Shown piece after piece: positions 53,077 through 62,640 of a stretch of 64,000 bases of DNA. Made by a program: the position numbers and the translations under genes. The notes beneath the pieces were generated by a model. It did not search any database. It was given only the letters and a program-made list of their open reading frames with translations, and had not been told where the DNA came from. Every line of letters begins with the position of its first letter. Position 1 is the first letter of the stretch. The DNA is from UPXZ01 sp049840795 (GTDB lineage: Bacteria > Bacteroidota > Bacteroidia > Bacteroidales > Paludibacteraceae): positions 1-64,000 of the forward strand of contig JASGJK010000010.1 of the NCBI GenBank assembly GCA_049840795.1. Reading direction: 5' to 3'.

Positions 53077-55090
53077 ATGGAACAAAATCAAGAGAAACCG
53101 GCGGTTTTGCCGGAAAACGCTTATCGAAAATTAGAACAAGGAGAAGAATATCAGCCGGTGATGCCGGCAAATGGTAAGTTCCCGGAGGTAACTACGTGGT
53201 CTATAGGGATGGGATTGCTTATGGCTGTCATTTTCTCGGCAGCAGCAGCTTATTCCGGTCTGAAGATAGGGCAGGTTTTTGAAGCCGCTATTCCGATTTC
53301 CATCATAGCGGTAGGAGCGTCGGCGGCTGTACGCAAAAAAAACGCATTGGGACAAAATGTCATTATTCAGTCTATTGGCGCCTCGTCAGGAGTGATTGTA
53401 GCCGGCGCAATATTTACTATTCCGGGATTGTATATTTTGCAGTATAAATATCCTGAATTGGAAATTAATTTTTGGCAGATATTTTTCTCTTCGCTTTTTG
53501 GCGGTTTTTTGGGTATCTTGTTTATGATTCCTTTCCGAAAATATTTTGTCAAAGATATGCACGGTGAACTACCGTTTCCGGAGGCTACTGCTACTACCGA
53601 GATTCTGATGACCGGTGAAAAAGGTGGAAATCAGGCAAAATTACTTGTAGTCAGTGGTTTAATAGGAGGATTGTTTGACTTTGCATTTTCATCGTTCAAA
53701 CTTTGGAGCGAAGAAATTACCACACGTATGTTGCCGATTGGCGAAGTATTAGCTGAAAAAGTAAAAATGGTGTTGAAATTCAATGTGAGTGCGTTAATTT
53801 TTAGCTTTGGGTATTTGATAGGATTGCGCTACGCGTTGATTATCACCGTAGGTTCGTTATTGTCATGGTTGGTTTTTATCCCATTGGTTAATGAGATTGG
53901 CAATTTTGTAGCCACATTGAGCGGTGGTACAAATCCCTTTGCCACGATGTCGCCCGAAGAGATATTCAAACTATACGTCCGTCCTGTGGGGATTGGGTCT
54001 ATTGCAATGGCAGGGATCATCGGTATCATTAAATCATCGGGAGTTATTGGTGGCGCCTTCAAATTAGCGTTTAATGCCGGTGGTAAAAATAATGCAGAGG
54101 CAAAACCTATTCGTACACAAAAAGATTTGAAAATGTCTTTCGTTATGTTGTTCATTTTTTTTACGTTGGTTGCCATTTTTATCTTTTTGATGTTTGGAGT
54201 AAAAATTACTTTTATTCAAGCCATTGTGGCATTAATTACAGTATTGGTTATTTCATTTCTTTTTACTACCGTTGCTGCAAATGCAACCGCTATTGTAGGT
54301 ACGAATCCTGTTTCGGGAATGACATTGATGACGTTAATTCTTTCTTCGGTGATATTGGTTTCCGTAGGTTTAACAGGCTGGCAGGGGATGGTAAGTGCAT
54401 TGATAATCGGTGGTATTGTATGTACGGCGCTTTCTATGGCAGGAGGTTTTGTAACCGATTTGAAAGTGGGTTACTGGCTCGGAACTACGCCGGCAAAGCA
54501 ACAGACGTATAAATTTTTAGGAACGCTGGTTTCTGCCGCAACAGTGGGTGCGGTTATTTTTATCCTTAACAAAGCGTATGGTTTTGTACAGACACCTGAA
54601 CATCCTCAACCAATGGTTGCGCCACAAGCAAATGCGATGGCCGCCATTATCGAGCCGTTGATGTCGGGACAAGGAGTTAGTTGGGTGTTGCTTGGTGTAG
54701 GTGCCGTTATTTCGGTTCTAATTAATTGGCTTGGAATTTCTCCACTGGCGTTTGCTTTGGGTATGTTTATTCCACTTCCGCTCAATACGCCGCTTGTAGT
54801 AGGTGGATTGCTAAATCACTGGTTTACTAAGAGCACGAAAAATACAAAACTTGCCAATGCGCGTACGCAACGAGGAAATATTAATTTCGTCCGGATTTAT
54901 TGCCGGCGCGGCGTTGTTTGGCGTGATAGGGGCTATCGTCATTTTCTTGACGAATAACACCGAAGTACTAAATCTGAAGGTATGGACAAATCTGGAAGGT
55001 GTGGGAGCCCAAATAGCGGCTTTAGTGGCTTTTTTAGCATTGATTGCTTACTTTGTTTGGGAATCTTTCAGGGCAAAGGAGGAAGATTAA
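53077..55090 (+). pseudogene. OPT-family oligopeptide transporter, one frameshift
   Basis: Inner-membrane secondary transporter of the TIGR00733 group. About 670 residues: AYSGLKIGQVFEAAIPISII, MHGELPFPEATATTEILMTG, FVATLSGGTNPFATMSPEEI, VAANATAIVGTNPVSGMTLM, WLGISPLAFALGMFIPLPLN. The frame breaks near 54865 after TKNTKLANAR; the other frame resumes NEEILISSGFIAGAALFGVI and ends at 55090. The last two transmembrane helices are in the second frame. Well over a dozen hydrophobic helices in all. Substrate (peptides or metal chelates) unknown. Confidence 0.88.
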
Positions 55091-55566
55091 TTGGTGTCGA
55101 TTGTAGGTGAAAAATTCACATTATTACCATTTTAGGAAAGATACAAAATGATAACTGAACGTTATATCCGAATTAACATCTCTTTTGATACTCATTCATA
55201 AAATTAGGTTGAAAGGTTGCTGCATTTGCGTATAAAATTAGAAATGAAACAGGCGGTTAGTTTGTGTTTTGGGAGGATAAATGTCTGATATAGTTGCCTA
55301 CGTCTTTTAGGAACGAATAAAAATTAACATATATTGTTGTATGTGCACTATATATAACAATATGTTTTTTTTGTTCACAAAAATAATAAATAAGATTTAT
55401 TATTTTTGTGGTGACATATAATTAAAATAAATATTTAATGCCATATTTAGTTTATTGAACGGGCTATGCCGGTATAGATTTATGATATGTGGCGATATTT
55501 TGTGCTAACATATAAAATAGTATCCCAATAATTTTATAAATTAATTTTACACTTTATATATTAATC
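55091..55566. other. Gene-free A/T-rich region before the hexosaminidase
   Basis: 476 bp with no ORF, repeat or riboswitch recognised. TATTTTTG at 55401-55408 could be a -7 box, but the nearest TTTG is 27 bp upstream, so it is not called as a promoter. Confidence 0.4.
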
Positions 55567-57884
55567 ATGCAAAAAATACTTGTTCTACTCGCGATGTTTG
55601 GAATTTTATCTATTTCAAAGATTGTTGCTGCTGAAGCGAACTTCAGCGTTGTTCCACTTCCAAATCAGATTAAATTATCTAAAGGTGAAGGCTTTACAAT
55701 AAACAGTGAAACTAAAATCATTTATCCGGCCGGTAATAGTACATTGGCTAAGAACGCGGCTTTTCTGTCGGACTATCTGACTCAGATAACAGGAAAGACG
55801 TTTGAAGTATCGTCCAGGTCTATTAAAAGCAATGTAATTGTCATTAAAACAGGAAAGTTAAAATCTAAAAATCCGGAAGCGTACCAAATTACGGTAAATA
55901 AGCATGTAATAACCATTACAGGTGTTACGGAAGCCGGTGTGTTTTATGGTGTTCAAACGTTGCGTAAAGCCACTCCGGTAGATGTTTCACAAATAACTTA
56001 TCCTTCCTGCATTGTTACGGATGAACCACGTTTTTCGTACCGTGGTGTACTTTTAGACGTGGGGCGTCACTTTTTTTCAACAGATTTTATTAAAAAATAC
56101 ATCGATATATTGGCATTACACAATGTAAATACATTTCATTGGCATTTGACTGAAGATCAGGGATGGCGTATCGAAATAAAAAAATACCCTAAATTAACCG
56201 AGATTGGATCAATGAGGAAAGAGACGATGATTGGCAGAAGCTCTAACGAATATAATGAAACTCCACATGGTGGCTATTATTCGCAAGACGAAATTCGTGC
56301 CATTGTAAAATATGCGCAAGAACGTTTTATTACAATTATTCCCGAGATAGATTTACCCGGTCACATGCTGGCTGCGTTGGCATCTTATCCTGAACTTGGG
56401 TGTACCGGCGGACCGTATCAGGTTGCTACCCGATGGGGCATTTTTGATGATGTTTTGTGCCCCGGAAAAGAAACTACATTCGATTTTATCGAAGGAGTGT
56501 TGAGTGAAGTGTGTGATTTGTTTCCATCAAAATTTATACATATCGGTGGTGATGAATGCCCTAAAACACGCTGGAAGAATTGTCCGCATTGCCAGGCTAA
56601 AATCAACGAGTTAGGTTTGAAAGACGATACCAAACACGCGAAAGAGTTTTATTTACAAAGTTATGTGATGGAGCGTGTTGAGAAGCTTTAAATTCCAAAG
56701 GACGCAACATTATCGGTTGGGATGAGATATTGGAAGGCAAATTAGCGCCTAACGCCACCGTAATGTCTTGGCGTGGTGAAAGTGGTGGTATTGAAGCGGC
56801 TCAACTGAAGCACAACGTGATCATGACTCCGAATACATACCTCTATTTTGACTATTATCAGTCGGACAATACAGCTGAAGAGCCATTAGCAATCGGTGGA
56901 TATTTGCCGGTAGAAACGGTTTATAGTTATGAACCCATCCCCTCGAAATTAAAACCGGAAGAGAAAAAATACATTTTAGGCGCTCAAGCCAATGTTTGGA
57001 CTGAGTTTATTCCCGATTCAAAACAGGTGGAATATATGCTTTTGCCACGTTTGGCGGCGCTGTGTGAGGTACAATGGACACAACCCGCTAAAAAAAATTA
57101 TACGGAGTTTAAACAGCGTTTTCTTTCGTTGGCTCATATTTATGATAAAAACGACTATAATTATGCCAGACATCTTTTCGATATAAAAGGCGATATTACA
57201 TCCAATCTGCAAGATAAGAGCATCGTTGTTTCGCTATCGACCATCGACAATGCTCCTATTTATTATACGTTGAACGATACGGAGCCAAACACAAATTCAC
57301 AGAAATACACCGCTCCCTTAAAGATATCTACAAGTACTATAATAAAAGCGAAAGTAATTGATAAAACTAAAGCAAGTAAGTTGTACGAAGAAAGTATCAA
57401 TATAAACAAAGCTACGCTGAAACCGATTAAATTGTTGAATAACCCGCATCCTAATTATGTGTTTGAAGGAGCGCCGATGTTGAACGATGGTATTTTGAGT
57501 AAAGATGCTAACTATAAAAATAAACGTTGGCTTGGTTTTCAGGATACAAATCTGGCTGCGGTGATTGATATGGAACAACCTGCCGAAGTCTCGAAAGCAT
57601 CAATACATATAGCGGTATATACTCTTGCCTGGGTAATGGATGCAAAGCATTTTAAGGTTTACATTTCGGATGATGGTGCGAATTTTACTTATGTGGCTGG
57701 TCAGGAGAGCAATGCAAATGATCGAACTGAAAATTGGAGAGGTATTTCTACTCATACCATTACATTTAAGCCTGTAGTTGCACGCTATGTAAAAGTAGAA
57801 GTTGTGCCTGAAGAAAAATTCCCGGCTTGGCAAGGTGCTAATGGAAAACCTTTTGTGTTTGTAGATGAAATTTGTATAGAGTAG
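55567..57884 (+). pseudogene. Family GH20 beta-N-acetylhexosaminidase, one frameshift
   Basis: Secreted exo-enzyme releasing N-acetylglucosamine/galactosamine. Frame 1 (55567-56691): signal peptide, GH20b domain (TKIIYPAGNSTLAKNAAFLS), then the catalytic barrel with FSYRGVLLDVGRHFFSTDFI, HWHLTEDQGWRIEIKKYP, IIPEIDLPGHMLAALASYP and the Asp-Glu pair in HIGGDECPKTRW. A missing T after VEKL (56690) shifts to NSKGRNIIGWDEILEGKLAP, YYQSDN, QANVWTEFI, then a C-terminal F5/8-type or chitobiase-like segment (YTLNDTEPNTNSQKYTAPLK). About 770 residues if repaired. Confidence 0.9.
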
Positions 57885-57905
57885 CATTGTACGCTTGATA
57901 AATAA

Positions 57906-57940
57906 AAGCCCGTTTTGATTTTTCAAGGCGGGCTTATTTT
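57906..57940. terminator. Bidirectional terminator between hexosaminidase and ygbA
   Basis: AAGCCCG (57906-57912) pairs with CGGGCTT (57929-57935), followed by ATTTTATT on the plus strand and preceded by an A/T stretch. It separates converging genes. Confidence 0.75.
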
Positions 57941-58242
57941 ATTCCATCGATAAAGATATGACGTAAAAAATCTTTTGGGTAGAAAAACAACATTCTTGGT
58001 CCGGAATAACGCATCACTTTTTTCATCCGGTTGCGCATCGTTATATTGTAACAGTGGATTTTACAATCAGCACAGGCGCCTTTTTCATCACCAAAAGGAC
58101 ATTTTTGCAATCTTGTGTGTGCATATTGGAAGAGAGTATTGCAGGCTTCGCAGAGTTCGTTTTTTGGGCTCCGATGTTTTTTACGACAGTAGATATAAAT
58201 TATCTTTCGTACTGTACTTATCTCGTATGCTATCGAAGACAT
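57934..58242 (-). CDS. YgbA-family protein (nitrous oxide-stimulated promoter family)
   Basis: 102 residues with many cysteines in a conserved pattern: YIYCRKKHRS, CEACNTLFQYAHTRLQKCPF, GACADCKIHCYNITMRNRMK, VMRYSGPRMLFFYP. This matches the YgbA_NO family, whose E. coli member is induced by nitric oxide; the molecular function is not established. The cysteine spacing suggests a metal or Fe-S site. It starts 7 bp after merR, so the two form an operon. It reads into the terminator shared with the hexosaminidase gene. Confidence 0.82.
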   Translation of the reverse strand: MSSIAYEISTVRKIIYIYCRKKHRSPKNELCEACNTLFQYAHTRLQKCPFGDEKGACADCKIHCYNITMRNRMKKVMRYSGPRMLFFYPKDFLRHIFIDGIK

Positions 58243-58249
58243 TTGGGGC

Positions 58250-58564
58250 TTATATTTTTGAGGCGATGCTTTTTAACTCTTCGCGCACATTTTTCAACCG
58301 TTCCACAATTTCCTGTTGCTTGGCTACGATGTCTTTTTTTTCGTTTAATTTTTCTTTGACTCCTTTTAGCGTAAGTTTTTGCTCTTCAATCAGATATTTA
58401 ATCTGTTTGATGGTCTGAATGTCTTCATTTGTGTAAAAGCGAGTACCTTTATCGTTTCTTTTGGGTTTGAGTTGCTTTATCTCCTTTTCCCAAAAGCGAA
58501 GGTTTGACAGGTTTAACTGAAACATCTCTGCAACTTCCGAAATTGAATAATAGATTTTTTCCAT
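58250..58564 (-). CDS. MerR-family transcriptional regulator
   Basis: 104 residues. Winged helix-turn-helix at the N-terminus (YYSISEVAEMFQLNLSNLRF, WEKEIKQLKPKRNDKGTRFY, TNEDIQTIKQIKYLIEEQKL), then a coiled coil (KEKLNEKKDIVAKQQEIVER). No effector-binding domain or metal cysteines, so it is the short type frequent in Bacteroidota. Start 12 bp after the mltD stop. Confidence 0.9.
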   Translation of the reverse strand: MEKIYYSISEVAEMFQLNLSNLRFWEKEIKQLKPKRNDKGTRFYTNEDIQTIKQIKYLIEEQKLTLKGVKEKLNEKKDIVAKQQEIVERLKNVREELKSIASKI

Positions 58565-58576
58565 AACGCAACAAAT

Positions 58577-59896
58577 TTATCGTTTTTTTATTCTCAAACG
58601 TTGACCGGGAAGAATTTTTGATTTTTTACCGATGTTGTTCCATTGTTTGATTTTTGCGACCGTAGTATGGTGTTTTTTTGCTATTCCGCTTAATGTTTCG
58701 CCTTTTTTTACTTTATGTGAGGTACTGCTTCGGGAGGATGAACTGTCTGATTGTTGTGAAGCCGTGCTTGGCATCGAAATGGTTGTTTCATCCCGTCGAT
58801 TGTTGTATATGTCTGATTTGTATGCCAGTATCTCGTCCTTTTTTCTATAAACTGATTTGCAAAATTCATCGGTAGCCGAATAGGATAAGGCTTTATATCA
58901 CCGGGGACAATGTCTCTTTTGTATTGGGGATTTAATAGCCGCAATTCTTCAATCGACATATTCAGTACACCGGCTATTTGTTCAAAATAGATACGTTCAT
59001 TCACTACAACTGTATCAGTCATTATGGGTAAACGCACTTTTTTCGGGCAAAGATTATGCTCATTGTAATAAGTCATGGTGTAATTTGCGGCAATAAAAAT
59101 AGGCACATAGGCTCTTGTTTCGCCGGGAAGATATGGATATATATCCCAAAAATCGCGTTTACCACCGGCGCGTCTTGATGGCTTTGTTTACACTTCCGGG
59201 ACCGCAATTGTAAGCAGCGATAGCCAAGTTCCAGTCTCCATAAATGGAGTAAAGCTCCTTTAAGTAAATAACGGCAACTTTAGTTGATTTTGCCGGATCA
59301 AAGCGCTCGTCAACCAGCGAATTTATTTCTAAGTTGTACAGCCTGCCTGTTGAAATCATAAACTGCCACAGTCCGGCAGCGCCGGCTCTTGAAATAGCTG
59401 TGGGCGTTAATGCCGATTCGATGATAGGTAGAAATTTTAATTCGAGCGGAAGTCTTTCGGCTTCCAACGCATCCTCAAAAATGGGAAAGTAATACTTGCT
59501 TAGTCCCAACATATACTCAACCTGTGTCCTGCGTTTGACCGTATAAATTTCAATGAATGACTTTATAACGGGGTTGTAAGGCATCTCTATTATATGAGGA
59601 AGTTTTTTTAGTCTGCTTTTGTATTCGGTTTCGGTGGTTTCGGGATTCGACCTTTCGCCACAGTCGGAAGGAGCATTTTTGTCCACAGCCCACGAATAGA
59701 GAATATAGTCCAATGAACTATCAAAATCATCGGGAATAATAATGGCGGTATCCGGTTTTTCTTCTTCCTCCTCTGCTTTAATGGTGTCTTGAGGCAGTTG
59801 AATGCTCGACTTATTGTTAGCGGTTTGCTGAGCGCATAACTGAGCAGACGAAAAAACGCCCCAAAGAAGAAAAAAGATACTCCATTTTATTTTCAT
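58577..59896 (-). pseudogene. mltD: MltD-like lytic transglycosylase with LysM, two frameshifts
   Basis: Cell-wall hydrolase cutting glycan strands. Frame 1: signal peptide, then the SLT domain with LPLELKFLPIIESALTPTAI, SRAGAAGLWQFMISTGRLYN, DERFDPAKSTKVAVIYLKEL, GDWNLAIAAYNCGPGSVNKA. An extra base near 59165 shifts to RAGGKRDFWDIYPYLPGETR, YVPIFIAANYTMTYY. A further indel near 58845 shifts to a Ser-rich linker (STASQQSDSSSSRSSTS) and a C-terminal LysM domain (HKVKKGETLSGIAKKHHTTV, WNNIGKKSKILPGQRLRI). The gene order after parB-DUF5683 is the usual one for the order. Confidence 0.86.
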
Positions 59897-59972
59897 AAAT
59901 GATATGCTACTGTAATTAAATTTTAAATTGTGTAACGATGATGCGATACTCCGGTTATTTTCCTTCGGGAAG

Positions 59973-60655
59973 CTATTGCCTGTTCTCTAAAACCGGAGAC
60001 TGCATTGGATGCCGTACGCCGCTTTTTGGTTTTTGTATTGTTCTTATTCGGGTAGGGAACACATTTAATACTAAATCCGGCGCTATATGAAAATCATATA
60101 AATGTGCATCTACATAAGCATCAAGTAGTACTAAACCGTAATATCCAACGGATAGAAGAATACTTAAATCTCGGTATCGGTGAAAGTTGTCCTGACTGGA
60201 ATTCAAAATCTGCTTGTATCTCTCTGTGCCTCCGAGCGATTCTACCGTAACTCCTTTGGGCAATACATTGAGGAAACTGTTGGTGTTTCGGTCGTTGTCC
60301 GATATATCCCGATAGGCATTTTTGTATGAAACGTAACGGCTGTTGTTCCATGTTATGGCATAAGCAAATCCCATAAAACCGCCGTAAACAATGGGCAGTT
60401 TCCAGTATTTTTTATTTATGATTTGTCCGAATCCGGGATAATAGCTCCCATCCAAATAGCCTATGGGTCTGGTTTGAATTTGATATTTTTAATCGTATCT
60501 GTTACCAGCGTGTCAATTTGCGTGTTGGGTAGCGCCTCATTGGTTTTTAGAGTTACGATAGAGTCGTGACGAAGGCGTGCAGGGGCACCGGTTTCTTGTG
60601 CAAATGCCGAGAAAGAAACGTATACAAGTAATAATATCGTAAATGTTTTTTTCAA
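59973..60655 (-). pseudogene. DUF5683 protein, disrupted
   Basis: Conserved Bacteroidota membrane protein lying between parB and mltD. Frame 1 (60655-60461) has a signal peptide and ends at a TAG after IKFKPDP. The same frame continues AIWMGAIIP, then a missing C near 60433 shifts to GFGQIINKKYWKLPIVYGGF, AITWNNSRYVSYKNAYRDIS, NFHRYRDLSILLSVGYYGLV, LLDAYVDAHLYDFHIAPDLV. About 225 residues if repaired. Two hydrophobic helices. Function unknown. At least one frameshift and one stop. Confidence 0.82.
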
Positions 60656-60657
60656 AA

Positions 60658-61545
60658 TTAAATTCGATCTATTAACTGCATAATGCGCATTAAATCATCA
60701 TCATTATCAAACGGAATCGTAATCTTCCCTTTCCCTTTTAGGTCTGACGACAGTTTTATCCGTGTGCTAAAGACGGAACTGAGTTGTATCCGGAGTTCGT
60801 CTAATTCCTTCAAATTTTTCACGTTATTGTCAGACGCAGGTGTTGTTTTTTCTTTCGGTTCAAAATCTCCTTTTTCAATGAAATTACTGAACGATATCTT
60901 CCACTTTCCTTACCGGAAGCTCATTGGTTAGGATTAAATCATACAATTTAAGTTGCTGAGCCGGCTCAGACAAGCCAAGGATAGCCTTTGCGTGGCCCAT
61001 ATCTAATTTCTTATCTTTGATACCCACCTGAATTTCAGCGGGCAGGCGCAACAAACGCAGGTAATTGGCAATGGTAGCCCTTTTCTTGCCTACACGTTCA
61101 CTCAGCCGGTCTTGGGTTAGTTTATACTCTTCAAGCAATCGATTAAATGTCAAGGCTATTTCAATGGCATTCAGGTCTTCGCGTTGAATATTTTCTCAAT
61201 CAGTGCCATTTCCATCACTTGTTCATCAGCGGCTGTTTTTATGTATGCCGGAATGGTTTTCAATCCGATGGATTTTGCAGCTCTGTAACGTCTTTCACCG
61301 GCAATTATCAGGTAGGTGCCATCTTCGTTTTTATTTAAAGTGATAGGTGAGATAACTCCAAGTTCGCGTATTGATGCTGCTAATTCAGCAAGGGTTTCTT
61401 CGTCAAAACTTACACGTGGCTGGTGCGGATTGGGGCTGATTAATTCAATATCAACCTCGTTGATAGACGATGAACCACTGGCTGCTACCGGGTCAATGTC
61501 AATCAAAGCGCTTAATCCACGTCCTAAACCTATGTTTTTTGCCAT
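60658..61545 (-). pseudogene. parB: Chromosome partitioning protein ParB, two frameshifts
   Basis: CTP-dependent DNA clamp that loads at parS and works with ParA. Frame 1: NIGLGRGLSALIDIDPVAAS, ISPNPHQPRVSFDEETLAEL, IAGERRYRAAKSIGLKTIPA (with the GERRYRA box), MEMALIE. A change in the A run near 61195 breaks the frame; it continues NIQREDLNAIEIALTFNRLL, LTQDRLSERVGKKRATIANY, MGHAKAILGLSEPAQQLKLY, VRKVEDIV. A second break near 60885 leads to FSNFIEKGDFEPKEKTTPAS and the C-terminal dimer domain ending LMRIMQLIDRI. No parS site was recognised in the window. Confidence 0.88.
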
Positions 61546-61590
61546 AATTTTTTGCTATTAATAAATTTAATGTGCCGACAAAATATGTGT

Positions 61591-62352
61591 TTATTGTCTT
61601 GAAATAAGTTCTTTAGCTAAATCAATATAATTTAATGCTCCTTTTGATTCGGCATCAAAGAGTGAAATGGGCTTTCCGTAGCTTGGCGCTTCGCTCAGAC
61701 GTACATTTCTATAAATGAGTGTGTCAAAAACCAGTGTATCGAAGTGTTTTTTCACTTCGGCAAACACCTGATTTGCGGAGCGCAGGCGGTTATCATACAT
61801 TGTCATCAGAAAACCTTCAATTTCCAATCTCGGATTTAGTTTACTTTTAATTATTTTGATGGTATTCAGCAATTTACTAATACCTTCGAGCGCGAAATAC
61901 TCGCTCTGAACCGGTATTATTACAGAGTCGGCGGCTGTTAACGAGTTAACGGTGATAAGTCCCAATGATGGGGAACAATCGATAAAGATAAAATCGTAAT
62001 CCTCCTTGAGTGGTGTCAACATCTTGGTCATTATTCCTTCTCTGTCGTCGATATTTAGTAATTCTATTTCGGCTCCTACCAAATCAATGTGCGAAGGTAA
62101 AATATGCAAGTTTTTCACATCGGTTTCGTGAATGGCTTTTTGAGGTGGAAAGTTGTCAATCAGGCATTCGTAAACCGTAAACTCCACTTTTCGTATGTCT
62201 ATTCCCAGTCCGGAAGAAGCGTTTGCCTGCGGGTCAGCATCTACAAGTAGTGTTTTTTTTCCTAAGGCTGCCAACGAAGCTGATAGATTTATCGCAGTTG
62301 TAGTTTTTCCTACGCCCCCTTTTTGATTAGCTATGGCAATTATTTTTCCCAT
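61591..62352 (-). CDS. parA: Chromosome partitioning ATPase ParA/Soj
   Basis: Walker-type ATPase partner of ParB. 253 residues: deviant Walker A KGGVGKTTTAINLSASLA, LLVDADPQANASSGLGIDI, FIFIDCSPSLGLITVNSLTA, VIIPVQSEYFALEGISKLLN, YRNVRLSEAPSYGKPISLFD. Whole frame. Short form without an N-terminal helix-turn-helix, as in chromosomal Soj. First gene of the run toward ygbA. Confidence 0.96.
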   Translation of the reverse strand: MGKIIAIANQKGGVGKTTTAINLSASLAALGKKTLLVDADPQANASSGLGIDIRKVEFTVYECLIDNFPPQKAIHETDVKNLHILPSHIDLVGAEIELLNIDDREGIMTKMLTPLKEDYDFIFIDCSPSLGLITVNSLTAADSVIIPVQSEYFALEGISKLLNTIKIIKSKLNPRLEIEGFLMTMYDNRLRSANQVFAEVKKHFDTLVFDTLIYRNVRLSEAPSYGKPISLFDAESKGALNYIDLAKELISRQ

Positions 62353-62490
62353 AAAGTATTGTTGAGTTAAAAACTAAAAAGTAGTGTTTTTATTTTTGCA
62401 AAGATAATAAAATTAATCTTCCTAATAAATTTGATTTGCCTCCTATTAACAAAATATGTTTTTTAATTTTCTTTTAAATTGGTTCTATAA

Positions 62491-62640
62491 TAGAGATTAT
62501 ATATAATAGAAGATTATAGTACTGGTAATCAGATAAAAGCAAATCAATCCCCCTGCTCCCTTTTCAAAGGGTGAATGCGGAGTACAATGGACGGATATCT
62601 TCAATAATACTTACAATGCAAAAAGTCCCCTTTGGAGAAG
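62491..62640. repeat. Long intergenic repeat with palindromic modules (copy 2), cut by an IS
   Basis: Matches 52791-52987 in order: AGATTATA region, AATAGAAGATTATAGTA, CCCCCTGCTCCCTTTTCAAA with GGGTGAATGCGG, CAATAATACTTAC, ATGCAAAAAGTCCCC. The final palindrome stops after CCCCTTTGGAGAAG where the IS4-type element begins, so the right end is lost. It occupies the region upstream of parA. Confidence 0.75.

Noticed and set aside
55370..55408. TTTG and TATTTTTG pair as the hexosaminidase promoter
   Set aside because: The spacing is 27 bp, not 19-20, and the site is more than 150 bp from the start.
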